Origin: Oscillospiraceae bacterium
GTDB lineage: Bacteria > Bacillota > Clostridia > Oscillospirales > Oscillospiraceae
Length of the DNA stretch: 64,000 nt
Direction: 5' to 3'
NCBI GenBank assembly: GCA_017540565.1
Contig: JAFYAU010000007.1
Span: 1-64,000 of the forward strand
Below the pieces are notes generated by a model that had not been told where the DNA came from, did no database searches, and saw only the letters and a list, made by a program, of their open reading frames with translations. Positions 35,763-43,249 of the stretch are shown one piece after another; the stretch's first letter is position 1, and each line of letters starts with the position of its first letter. The position numbers and the translations under genes were made by a program.

Positions 35763-37091
35763 TTATTTGTAATCCTTCATAAAGGGTACAAGTCCGGTAG
35801 CTTCGTTGGGAGCCACGACGATGGTCCACTCGGGCAGGTTCTGCTCCAGCTCGCCCTTCAGGACGGCGACCTTGCCGGGGATGATCAGCGTACGGCTCTT
35901 GATCTTGCTCTCGATATCGAACTCCTTGATGAACTTGGTGATGCTGCCCGCGCTGAACTTGCCGGCAGCCCACGCCGTCAGAACGGAATAACCGCCGGCG
36001 TCGGAGATCAGCAGGTTCATGGGAACACCGGAGCGCTCCAGCTCGCCGTTGACAGTGAAGTAGGTCAGGGCGAAGTCCACGGTGGTGACGCACACGCTGT
36101 TCTCGTCGGCCCCGTTGAGCGGGTAGATGCCCGGCTCGACCTTCATGGGCTTCTGAGGATCGGTGAACACGTTCTGGCGCAGGCCGTACAGAGGCAGGGC
36201 CTGAGCGTAGGACATGCCGTCCATCACGATGATGGAGCCGTACTTCAGTGTGAAGACGGAAGCCAGGGCTGTCTGCATGGCGGTGTCGCCCTCGGCGATG
36301 TCATGCAGGTTCACAATGGAGGGATAGCCGAACGTGCGGTCCTGATTCTTCAGGGCGGCGCGGCGGACCTCAACGGCGTTGGCGAAGGTCTCCTTGATGT
36401 CGGCGCCGGTCACATCGATGATCAGGTTCTTGTTGCCGGCGTTCTCAAGGGCGGCCACGGTGTCGTGCAGTTCGTCCAGATTCGCTCCGGAAACGCCCAG
36501 GACCACACCGTATTTGGTGGCCAGAGCGCTCATTTCGGCATAGTTGGCGGCATTGGCGCCGTTCAGGATGGGCTTGGAAGCGGCAATGGCCTCCAGAGCG
36601 GCCTCGGCAGCAGAGGTGTCATCGCAGTCGAGGATCACGGTGCGGGCAGCGGCATCGGCCTTCTTGACCAGCTCCACATACTTGCCGGCATCGCCGGTGA
36701 ACTTGCAGTTGAGCATCTCGACGTACATGCGCTCGCCGATACGCTCATAGTCGACGGCCTTGATGGCGTCGATCTTGCCATCGAAGCAGCCTTCACATAC
36801 CCACACGCCGTACATGGTCTTGGATACGAAGGTCTTGTCGTGACGGAACAGGACCGTCTCGCCGCCCAGCTTGTGCTCGGCTTCGCCGACACCGACCGTG
36901 ATGGTCTTCATCGGGGGCGCCGTGGCTTCGCTCAGCTTGGCCTTGGCTTCCTCAGACATATGGGGACATTTCTCGATGGGCACAGCGCCCTGAGCGACCT
37001 TCATGGCGAACGCCATGCAGGTGGGGTTTCCGCACTCCTTGCAGTTGGTCTTGGGAGTGAGCTTGAAAATATCTAATCCTTTAAGTGCCAT
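35763..37091 (-). CDS. acsC: Corrinoid/iron-sulfur protein large subunit
   Basis: Carries the [4Fe-4S] centre that reactivates the corrinoid, and part of the B12 site, in methyl transfer to acetyl-CoA synthase. The 442-aa protein has the N-terminal cluster motif CKECGNPTCMAFAMK plus a fourth Cys in IEKCPH, a TIM barrel, and a C-terminal Rossmann-like cobalamin-binding domain (from about residue 320). It starts 13 bases after acsD. No gene for the reductive activator (AcsV/RACo) is in the window. Confidence 0.95.
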   Translation of the reverse strand: MALKGLDIFKLTPKTNCKECGNPTCMAFAMKVAQGAVPIEKCPHMSEEAKAKLSEATAPPMKTITVGVGEAEHKLGGETVLFRHDKTFVSKTMYGVWVCEGCFDGKIDAIKAVDYERIGERMYVEMLNCKFTGDAGKYVELVKKADAAARTVILDCDDTSAAEAALEAIAASKPILNGANAANYAEMSALATKYGVVLGVSGANLDELHDTVAALENAGNKNLIIDVTGADIKETFANAVEVRRAALKNQDRTFGYPSIVNLHDIAEGDTAMQTALASVFTLKYGSIIVMDGMSYAQALPLYGLRQNVFTDPQKPMKVEPGIYPLNGADENSVCVTTVDFALTYFTVNGELERSGVPMNLLISDAGGYSVLTAWAAGKFSAGSITKFIKEFDIESKIKSRTLIIPGKVAVLKGELEQNLPEWTIVVAPNEATGLVPFMKDYK

Positions 37092-37104
37092 GTTCGTTTC
37101 CTCC

Positions 37105-38046
37105 TTACACCAGCGCCGCGATCATCTTGGAGATGGTAGCCACGGACTTGGGATGACGCAGCACAACGGCGTTGGAGCCGGCAGCCAGGCAGGCCGCAGC
37201 AGTGCTGACTTCCATCTGTACGGCACGGTCGTCTCTGGTACCCCACTCGGGAAAGTCTTCCTCGCTGACGATCGTCTCCTTCACACTCCAGGTCTCGGAA
37301 GACACAGGGGTGAAGATGGGCATCTGCAGCATGGCGTCGTTCTGAGCAAGAGCGGCGTCCTTGACGCGGTCCATCGTGGAAACAACATACTCGAATCCGT
37401 AGCCGGCGGCGGCGGAACCCACGTTCATCACATAGGTGTCGGGCTTCAGGCCCATCTGGGAGATCAGGACGTTCAACTGCTTGGCCAGGTTGATATCCAC
37501 GGCGGACTCAGCGCAAATCTTCTGGTTGTAGGCAAGACCGGCGGAAGCGGCGACGTTCTTGTAGTTCTCCTCTTTGCAGGATACGAACAGGACGTTCTTC
37601 CCCTGCAGCAGATCGGCGAGCTTGTTGAACAGTTCGGTGTTCTTGTCGGCGTTCTTGCAGCCGATGATGACCAGCGGCACGTCGACGGCGCCGGCCACTT
37701 CGCTCACGACAGCCGCGCACTCCTCGACGCTCTTGTTGGCTCCGTTGGGATCGGCGCCCTCAAGGTTCACGGCAAGGAAATCGGCGCCGGGCATAGCAGC
37801 TGCCTTCTTCGCGATGTCCGCGATCGTCTCGCAGCCTTCATAGTAGGCAGCGAGGCTCGCGACGGTCCTGTCATAGCCTTCGTCGGTGATCTCTGCACCG
37901 ACTTTCGGCGCGTTTGCGATCTCTGCGTCAAAGCTGTACAGCGGCTTTACGTTCTCGCCGCCCAGCTTGATCGCCTTTTCTCCGACGCCGATCGTCACTT
38001 CATTGATCGACGCGGAGTACTTCTGGGGTACGCGTTTGAATCCCAT
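37105..38046 (-). CDS. acsD: Corrinoid/iron-sulfur protein small subunit
   Basis: TIM-barrel partner of AcsC that completes the cobalamin pocket. I choose ATG 38046 (313 aa, MGFKRVPQKYSASINEVTIGVGEKAI) because AGGAGG stands 11 bases upstream; an in-frame TTG three codons earlier would be only 2 bases from that site. Contains GGENVKPLYSFDAEIANAP, typical of AcsD. First structural gene after cooC1 in this operon, separated by about 96 bases. Confidence 0.94.
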   Translation of the reverse strand: MGFKRVPQKYSASINEVTIGVGEKAIKLGGENVKPLYSFDAEIANAPKVGAEITDEGYDRTVASLAAYYEGCETIADIAKKAAAMPGADFLAVNLEGADPNGANKSVEECAAVVSEVAGAVDVPLVIIGCKNADKNTELFNKLADLLQGKNVLFVSCKEENYKNVAASAGLAYNQKICAESAVDINLAKQLNVLISQMGLKPDTYVMNVGSAAAGYGFEYVVSTMDRVKDAALAQNDAMLQMPIFTPVSSETWSVKETIVSEEDFPEWGTRDDRAVQMEVSTAAACLAAGSNAVVLRHPKSVATISKMIAALV

Positions 38047-38142
38047 GGTTGACAACTCCTCCTTGATAGTTTCGAATGATTCTGATATTTGATATTTTAA
38101 GCGTCTCGCTCTCGCTAAAATATGCCTGAAGTAATGCCGGGG

Positions 38143-38919
38143 TCAGATGATGGTGAACAGCTTCTCCGCGATCTCGTTCACGGCACGGCGTGCGGCTGAC
38201 GTCTCCGGCAGCGTGACGGTGGGTTTTCCCTCGCTGTCGAACTCATAAACGTCCTCGTCCTGGGGAATCACGCCGAGCAGGTCGAGCCCCTGCTTTCCGA
38301 TCTCCTCGAGGATGCCCGCCGCCAGCTGGGCGGAAGGCGCACGGTTCACGATAAGCTTCACCGTCTTCGGCTTCATGTCCATCTCACGCACCAGTTCCGC
38401 GATGCGTCCGACGGCCTGGATGCCCCTGCGGGAGCAGTCCGATACGAGCAGGATCGCATCCACGTCGGGAAGGATTCCCCGGCTGATGTGCTCCATGCCG
38501 GCCTCATTGTCCACAACGATATACTTGTATGCTCCGGAGATCCGCCGCAGTTCCGTCTGAAGAAGCCCATTGACAAAACAGTAGCATCCCTTGCCCTGCG
38601 TGCGCCCCATGACGAGCATATCGTAGTCATCTTCCTCGATCAGGGCATTGTTGAATTTTATATCCATGAAGTCCTGCTTGCTCATTCCCGCGGGAATGGG
38701 GCTATCCTCCACGATGTCCGCCGAGGCGACCATCTCCCGGATATCTCCCAGCGTAGTCTCCACTTCGACGCCCAGGACCTCATTGAGATTGGAGTTGGCG
38801 TCCGCATCCACAGCCAGCACCGGCGTTTTGCCGTGGGTGCACATCCAGTCGATCAGCAGCCCGCACAGGGTGGTCTTTCCGGTACCGCCCTTGCCCGCTA
38901 CCGCTATTGTACAAGACAT
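38143..38919 (-). CDS. cooC: Nickel-insertion ATPase of the CooC/AcsF type, copy 1
   Basis: MinD-like ATPase dimer that loads nickel into CODH or ACS. The 258-aa product has the deviant Walker A AGKGGTGKTT, the Cys-x-Cys nickel site in GKGCYCFVNG and Walker B VVDNEAG. It heads the acsD-acsC-acsE-acsB1 operon, so a role in ACS maturation (AcsF) is more likely than CODH maturation, for which the second copy beside cooS is the candidate. Confidence 0.93.
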   Translation of the reverse strand: MSCTIAVAGKGGTGKTTLCGLLIDWMCTHGKTPVLAVDADANSNLNEVLGVEVETTLGDIREMVASADIVEDSPIPAGMSKQDFMDIKFNNALIEEDDYDMLVMGRTQGKGCYCFVNGLLQTELRRISGAYKYIVVDNEAGMEHISRGILPDVDAILLVSDCSRRGIQAVGRIAELVREMDMKPKTVKLIVNRAPSAQLAAGILEEIGKQGLDLLGVIPQDEDVYEFDSEGKPTVTLPETSAARRAVNEIAEKLFTII

Positions 38920-38984
38920 TTCTGTCGTCCTTCCTTTCAGAGGCTGTCCGGCCTCATATCAAAACCCGTGGTATTTTAGCACTC

Positions 38985-39069
38985 CCGCTCCGTGTTTACT
39001 ATGTAGCAAATGCCGATTAACGGAAAATTACTAAAATTTCAAATTATTTTACAAGTTGTTTTTTTGTCA
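38985..39069 (-). promoter_or_regulatory. AT-rich region upstream of the cooC1-acs operon, probable promoter
   Basis: A clearly AT-rich island in otherwise GC-rich sequence, upstream of cooC1. A possible minus-strand promoter is TTGATG, 16 bases, TAAAAT (about 39074-39047). A TAAAATAATTTGAAATTTTA stretch with dyad symmetry (about 39033-39052) could hold a regulator site. Weak evidence. Confidence 0.35.
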
Positions 39070-39291
39070 TCAACTGAATGTGATGCGCTGACGCAGCCCG
39101 TCCGTGACGAAATCGAACACGACGCTGCCGTCCGGACGGTCTGTCCGGGTAAACTCCGTCTCCTTCCCCTCGCAGTAGCTGCGCGCAACCGCCTCCGGGT
39201 CGTCTGTTTCGATCTCGGAGAAGAACACATCTCTCATCTGGTTGCCGCTGCACTGGTTGAAGATTTCGCGGATCATCTCGTATTCCCGCAT
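39070..39291 (-). CDS. Small protein of unknown function in the nickel/CODH locus
   Basis: A 73-aa acidic protein (MREYEMIREIFNQCSGNQMR at the start) with two cysteines, no membrane segment and a C-terminal part that looks beta-rich (GSVVFDFVTDG). The ATG overlaps the stop of the CooT-like gene (TGATG), so the two are translationally coupled. I do not recognise a family. Position suggests a role with CODH/ACS or nickel delivery. Confidence 0.6.
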   Translation of the reverse strand: MREYEMIREIFNQCSGNQMRDVFFSEIETDDPEAVARSYCEGKETEFTRTDRPDGSVVFDFVTDGLRQRITFS

Positions 39292-39479
39292 CACGCGCCC
39301 TCGACGATGATCTCGTTCTTGATGAAATCCATGCTTTTCAGCGTGCCGTTAACGGTGATCTCACGTCCCATGATGTCCGTGAGCACAATGCCGTTTTCCC
39401 CTGCCTTCACACTGCTAACGTATTCGCAGACCTTGCTCCGCTGACCGTCGATCTCTTCATATACGGTAGACAGGCACAT
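39291..39479 (-). CDS. cooT: CooT-family nickel-binding protein
   Basis: A 62-aa protein beginning Met-Cys (MCLSTVYEEI) with the five-strand SH3-like pattern of CooT (VLTDIMGREITVNGTLKSMDF). In Rhodospirillum CooT is a dimer that binds nickel through Cys2 and supports CODH maturation. Cys2 is present. It starts 3 bases after the His-rich gene and overlaps the 73-aa gene. Confidence 0.85.
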   Translation of the reverse strand: MCLSTVYEEIDGQRSKVCEYVSSVKAGENGIVLTDIMGREITVNGTLKSMDFIKNEIIVEGA

Positions 39480-39482
39480 CCG

Positions 39483-39737
39483 TCATCCCTCCCCTTTCAG
39501 AATATCCAGCGCGGATTCGAGCATTGCGTTGCCCGCGCGGAAATCGTCCACGCTGGCATCCAGAAGATTGGCAGCCTCGCCTTTCCCCATGGCTTCCAGC
39601 TTGTGGCACAACTCATGCAGTTCCTCCGCGTGATGCCGGTTATGCTCCAACATATAGGTCATCAGCGCGACTGCCTGTGCGACGGTCTCGAAACCCAGAT
39701 CATCGCCATGATGTGTATGTTCGTGCCCCTCGTGCAC
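39483..39737 (-). CDS. His-rich small protein, probable nickel chaperone or store
   Basis: An 84-aa protein with a GTG start, beginning MHEGHEHTHHGDD (five His in the first ten residues), and a second cluster EHNRHHAEELHELCHKLE. The rest is amphipathic helix. The His density suits nickel binding, comparable in idea to CooJ of Rhodospirillum, though I see no sequence homology and the His-rich tail is at the opposite end. First gene of a trio with cooT and the 73-aa protein. Confidence 0.7.
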   Translation of the reverse strand: MHEGHEHTHHGDDLGFETVAQAVALMTYMLEHNRHHAEELHELCHKLEAMGKGEAANLLDASVDDFRAGNAMLESALDILKGEG

Positions 39738-39795
39738 GGGTCATTTCCCCTTTCGCATTTCTGTGAAAGAGCGCGCGGGGAAGCCGCGCTCCCTC

Positions 39796-39824
39796 TTCAC
39801 AATTATTCAATCATATGTTATCAT
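39796..39824 (+). promoter_or_regulatory. Promoter for the CsoR/RcnR-like regulator
   Basis: TTCACA (39796-39801), 17-base spacer, TATCAT (39819-39824), followed by a 70-base leader and AAGGAGGT. The same AT-rich stretch must serve the minus-strand His-rich gene; its minus promoter is less clear. Confidence 0.45.
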
Positions 39825-39897
39825 ACAATGCAGAAAGAATCAATATGCGGGAACCTACTTTCTGCTGAGTGTCCCCGCTTCAAGGAGGTATCCGGAA

Positions 39898-40269
39898 ATG
39901 GAACATGAGTATGATGAAAACGAAGTCATCGCTGCCGGACACAAGCACATCCATGAACATTCCCACGACCACGGAGGCCACTCGCATGGTCCGCACAGCC
40001 ATACGCATCCCGAGGAGGAAACGCGCGCCATCGTCAACCGTCTTGCCCGTTCCATCGGGCACCTGGAACGCGTCAAGCAGATGGTAGCCGACGGATATGA
40101 CTGCTCCGACGTGCTGATACAGCTCTCCGCCGTGCGCTCCGCGCTCAACAGTGCCGGTCTAGCCATCCTGCAGAGCCATATGAATCACTGCATCATCGAC
40201 GCCGTGAAAAACGGCGACATGCAGGCCGTGGCTGATCTGAACAAGGCCGTTGAACGGTATTTCAAGTGA
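39898..40269 (+). CDS. CsoR/RcnR/FrmR-family metal-sensing repressor with His-rich N-terminus
   Basis: A 123-aa all-helical repressor. The C-terminal 85 residues fit the family: NRLARSIGHLERVKQMV, then Cys in YDCSDVLIQLSAVRSALN, and His...Cys in QSHMNHCII, giving a Cys-His-Cys sensor set. The first 40 residues hold a run of His-x pairs (AGHKHIHEHSHDHGGHSH), which points to nickel sensing. RcnR and InrS are the nickel-sensing relatives. It lies between the divergent nickel trio and cooS, so regulation of the CODH/ACS locus is a natural inference. The start follows AAGGAGGT. Confidence 0.85.
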   Translation: MEHEYDENEVIAAGHKHIHEHSHDHGGHSHGPHSHTHPEEETRAIVNRLARSIGHLERVKQMVADGYDCSDVLIQLSAVRSALNSAGLAILQSHMNHCIIDAVKNGDMQAVADLNKAVERYFK

Positions 40270-40301
40270 CCCGGCCACGGCCGCTACGCACCGCTTCTCA
40301 T

Positions 40302-40314
40302 CCCCCCGCGGGGG
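40302..40314. promoter_or_regulatory. C/G-tract palindrome, possible operator
   Basis: A perfect 12-base palindrome CCCCCGCGGGGG, flanked by TCAT and TTTT, between the regulator and cooS. CsoR/RcnR-family proteins bind G/C-tract dyads, so this may be an operator. A weak terminator for the regulator gene (TTTT follows) is the alternative. Confidence 0.35.
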
Positions 40315-40497
40315 TTTTGGAATTATTCCCTTATTATTTGGTTGAATCTTCCAAAAATGGGGAACACCAGTTGCCAAGATAAATATGATATGGTAGTCTT
40401 TATGGTGGCCTGTCGCGGTCATGTGGACCCGTTTCCGCGGCATGGCGCACCTTTTTCTGTATTTCTGGCGCTCAGGCGCTGAAAATAATAGGAACGT

Positions 40498-40513
40498 CCG
40501 CCCCCCCGGGCGG
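40498..40513 (+). promoter_or_regulatory. GC hairpin before the cooS ribosome-binding site
   Basis: CCGCCC (40498-40503) pairs with GGGCGG (40508-40513) about 13 bases upstream of the AAAGGGG site (40526-40532). The leader of cooS is long (more than 150 bases) and this hairpin could modulate translation, or be a second C/G-tract operator. No consensus promoter stood out in 40320-40420; TTGCCA, 17 bases, TAGTCT near 40371 is the best candidate. Confidence 0.35.
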
Positions 40514-40541
40514 TAAAAACTCACGAAAGGGGAAAAACCAC

Positions 40542-42434
40542 TTGAATTGGGAATCATTAACAACAGTAGAAGAGATGGAATCTGCCACTGCACAATTGCT
40601 GGAAACCGGCAAAAAGGTAGGCGCTGATTCCTGGCAGCAGAGGGTTAAGAACCAGACTCCTCACTGTGCCTTCGGCGAATCCGGCACCTGCTGCCGCATT
40701 TGCTCGATGGGTCCCTGCCGCATCACCCCCAAGGCCCCCCGCGGCATCTGCGGATGCGACGCCCACGGTATTGTCGGACGTAACTATCTGCGCTTCACCG
40801 CCGGCGGCGCCGCCACGCACTCCGACCACGGCCGCAACATCGCCGAGACCCTGTATCTGTCCGCGGAGGACGGCAACTACAAGGTCAAAGATCCCGAAAA
40901 ACTGCTGCGCATCGCCGCGGAGTGGGAAATCCCCACCGAGGGCCGCGACATCTATGACGTCGCTCACGAGGTCGCTCTCACCGGTCTGCAGGAGTACGGC
41001 AAGCCCTTCGGTACGCAGCGCTTCCTGAAGCGTGCTCCTGAGCACACCCAGGAACTGTGGGCAAAGGCCGGCATTGAGCCCCGTGCCATTGACAAGGAAG
41101 TCTCCCAGTCCATGCATATGTCCCATATGGGCAATTCGTCTCTGCCTGAGGCACTGGTCCGCCAGTCCCTTCGCGCCGGTCTCTCCGATGGCTGGGGCGG
41201 CTCCATGATGGGTACGGAGTTCTCCGATGTTATGTTCGGAACTCCCAAACCGGTGGACACTGAGGCCAACCTGGGCGTCATGGAGAAGGACATGGTCAAC
41301 ATCATCGTCCACGGCCACGACCCCTCCCTGTCCGAGATGATCGTTTACTATGCGAACGACCCCGAGCTGATCGCCTATGCCAAGACTTTCGGCGCCAAGG
41401 GCATCAACGTCGCCGGCGTGTGCTGCACTTCCAACGAAGTCGCCATGCGTCACGGCATCCCCATGGCCGGCAATTTCCTGCAGCAGGAGAATGTGGTTCT
41501 CACCGGTGCGTGCGAGGCCGTCGTGGTCGACGTGCAGTGCATCTTCCCCGCGCTTGGTCCCCTGTCCAAATGTTTCCACACCAAGTTCATCACCACCTCC
41601 CCCATCTGCCGTATGCCCGACTCCGACTTCATCGAGTTCGAGCCCGCTACGGCCGGCGAGAATGCCTACAATATCGTGAAGACGGCAATTGAGAACTTCC
41701 CCAACCGGAGGCAGGAACTGGTCAACATCCCGAGTATGAAGAAGAAGGCCACCGTCGGCTACTCCGTCGAAGCCATCAAGAAGTGCCTGGACGGCGTTAC
41801 CAACAGCCACATCGACGACCTGAACACCATGAAGCCGCTGATCGAGTGTGTCAAGTCTGGTGTCCTGCGCGGCGCCGTTGCCTTCGTCGGCTGCAATAAC
41901 CCGAAGGTCCGTCCTGACACCGCTCACATTGAGCTGATGAAGAAGATGCTGGAGCACGACATCATCCTCGTGGTCTCCGGCTGCGCCGCTCAGGCCGCCG
42001 CTAAGGCAGGTCTGATGGACAAGGAAGCCCGCAAATACTGCGGTGAAGGTCTGAAGCGCGTTTGCACGCTGGTGGACATCCCGCCCGTGCTGCACATGGG
42101 ATCCTGCGTGGACATCTCCCGCATGATGATCCTCGCTTCCGACATTGCCAAAGACTGGGGCATCAACATCTCCCAGATCCCGCTGGTCGGCTGCGCTCCC
42201 GAGTGGATGAGCGAGAAGGCCGTCTCCATCGGCAACTACGTCGTCGCCACCGGCATTGAGACCTTCCTGGGCGTCAACTCCTACACCAAGGGCTCTTCCG
42301 AGGTGGAGGGACTGCTGCAGGGCAGCATCGAAGACTGGGTCGAAGCCAAGTTCGTCGTCGATCTGGACATCGACAGCCTGGGCGACAGGATGATCGAGTG
42401 CATTGAAAACAAGCGCACCGCGCTCGGCATCTGA
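40542..42434 (+). CDS. cooS: Nickel-iron carbon monoxide dehydrogenase catalytic subunit
   Basis: Reduces CO2 to CO for acetyl-CoA synthase (or oxidises CO) at the [Ni-4Fe-4S] C-cluster. The 630-aa product has the D/B-cluster cysteines in CAFGESGTCCRICSMGPCRI, the C-cluster His in VHGHDP, and cysteines in GVCCTSNE, VDVQCIFP, GCNNPK, SGCAAQA and HMGSCVD, so all redox centres are complete. Translation starts with TTG after GAAAGGGG. It is followed by cooC2 and acsB2 in one operon, as expected for an ACS-linked CODH (AcsA). Confidence 0.96.
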   Translation: MNWESLTTVEEMESATAQLLETGKKVGADSWQQRVKNQTPHCAFGESGTCCRICSMGPCRITPKAPRGICGCDAHGIVGRNYLRFTAGGAATHSDHGRNIAETLYLSAEDGNYKVKDPEKLLRIAAEWEIPTEGRDIYDVAHEVALTGLQEYGKPFGTQRFLKRAPEHTQELWAKAGIEPRAIDKEVSQSMHMSHMGNSSLPEALVRQSLRAGLSDGWGGSMMGTEFSDVMFGTPKPVDTEANLGVMEKDMVNIIVHGHDPSLSEMIVYYANDPELIAYAKTFGAKGINVAGVCCTSNEVAMRHGIPMAGNFLQQENVVLTGACEAVVVDVQCIFPALGPLSKCFHTKFITTSPICRMPDSDFIEFEPATAGENAYNIVKTAIENFPNRRQELVNIPSMKKKATVGYSVEAIKKCLDGVTNSHIDDLNTMKPLIECVKSGVLRGAVAFVGCNNPKVRPDTAHIELMKKMLEHDIILVVSGCAAQAAAKAGLMDKEARKYCGEGLKRVCTLVDIPPVLHMGSCVDISRMMILASDIAKDWGINISQIPLVGCAPEWMSEKAVSIGNYVVATGIETFLGVNSYTKGSSEVEGLLQGSIEDWVEAKFVVDLDIDSLGDRMIECIENKRTALGI

Positions 42435-42455
42435 CGAGCCTTCCCGGAGCAAATC

Positions 42456-43223
42456 ATGAAAGTAGCGATCACAGGAAAAGGCGGCGTCGGGAAAACGACG
42501 CTGTCCGCCACCCTCGCAAGACTCTACGCCGCTGAAGGCCGCACCGTTCTCTGTGCCGACGTCGATCCGGATGCCAACCTTGGGCTGGCTCTGGGACTGA
42601 CGGAGGAAGAAGTGAATGCCATCGTCCCCATTTCCAAGATGCGTTCACTGATCGAAGAACGGACCGGCGCCACGAAGGACAACCTGTTCTACAAACTGAA
42701 TCCCCAGGTCTCGGACATTCCCGATACCTACGCAAAAGAGGTCAACGGCGTAAAGCTGCTGGTCATGGGAACGGTCGAGACGGGCGGAAGCGGATGCGTC
42801 TGCCCGGAACACGTGATGCTGAAAGCCGTTCTCTCCGCCCTCTCCTTCCGCAAGGATGACGTGGTCATCATGGATATGGAAGCCGGCCTGGAGCATCTCG
42901 GGCGCGGAACCGCCAGTGTGATGGATCAGTTCATCGTGGTGGTTGAGCCCGGAGCCCGCAGCATCCAGACCTATGAGAAGGTCCGGCAGCTTGCTGCCGA
43001 CATCGGCATTCACCAGGTGCGTGTCGTTGGCAACAAGATCCGCGATGATGCCGACCGGCAGTTCATCGAGAGCCGGATTCCGACGGAGGACATCCTGGGC
43101 TTCATCAGCTACAACGCAGAGGTGATCGATGCTGACCGCAACGGCCTGTCGCCCTACGACGTCAGTCCGAAAGCGGTGGAAGAGATCCGGGAAATCAAAA
43201 ACAGAATGGAAGAATCGAGATAA
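42456..43223 (+). CDS. cooC: Nickel-insertion ATPase CooC, copy 2
   Basis: A 255-aa MinD-like ATPase with Walker A GKGGVGKTTLSATLA and the nickel-binding Cys-x-Cys in GGSGCVCPEH, 21 bases after cooS and 26 bases before acsB2. Directly beside cooS it is the likely CODH nickel loader. The paralogue at 38143-38919 has a different context and a GKGCYCF motif. Confidence 0.94.
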   Translation: MKVAITGKGGVGKTTLSATLARLYAAEGRTVLCADVDPDANLGLALGLTEEEVNAIVPISKMRSLIEERTGATKDNLFYKLNPQVSDIPDTYAKEVNGVKLLVMGTVETGGSGCVCPEHVMLKAVLSALSFRKDDVVIMDMEAGLEHLGRGTASVMDQFIVVVEPGARSIQTYEKVRQLAADIGIHQVRVVGNKIRDDADRQFIESRIPTEDILGFISYNAEVIDADRNGLSPYDVSPKAVEEIREIKNRMEESR

Positions 43224-43249
43224 TTTCTGGAAAGGAATGGAAATAACGC

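Noticed and set aside
38047..38055. TTG start for acsD three codons upstream
   Set aside because: It would lie only 2 bases from the Shine-Dalgarno sequence; the ATG at 38046 has workable spacing and the family start.
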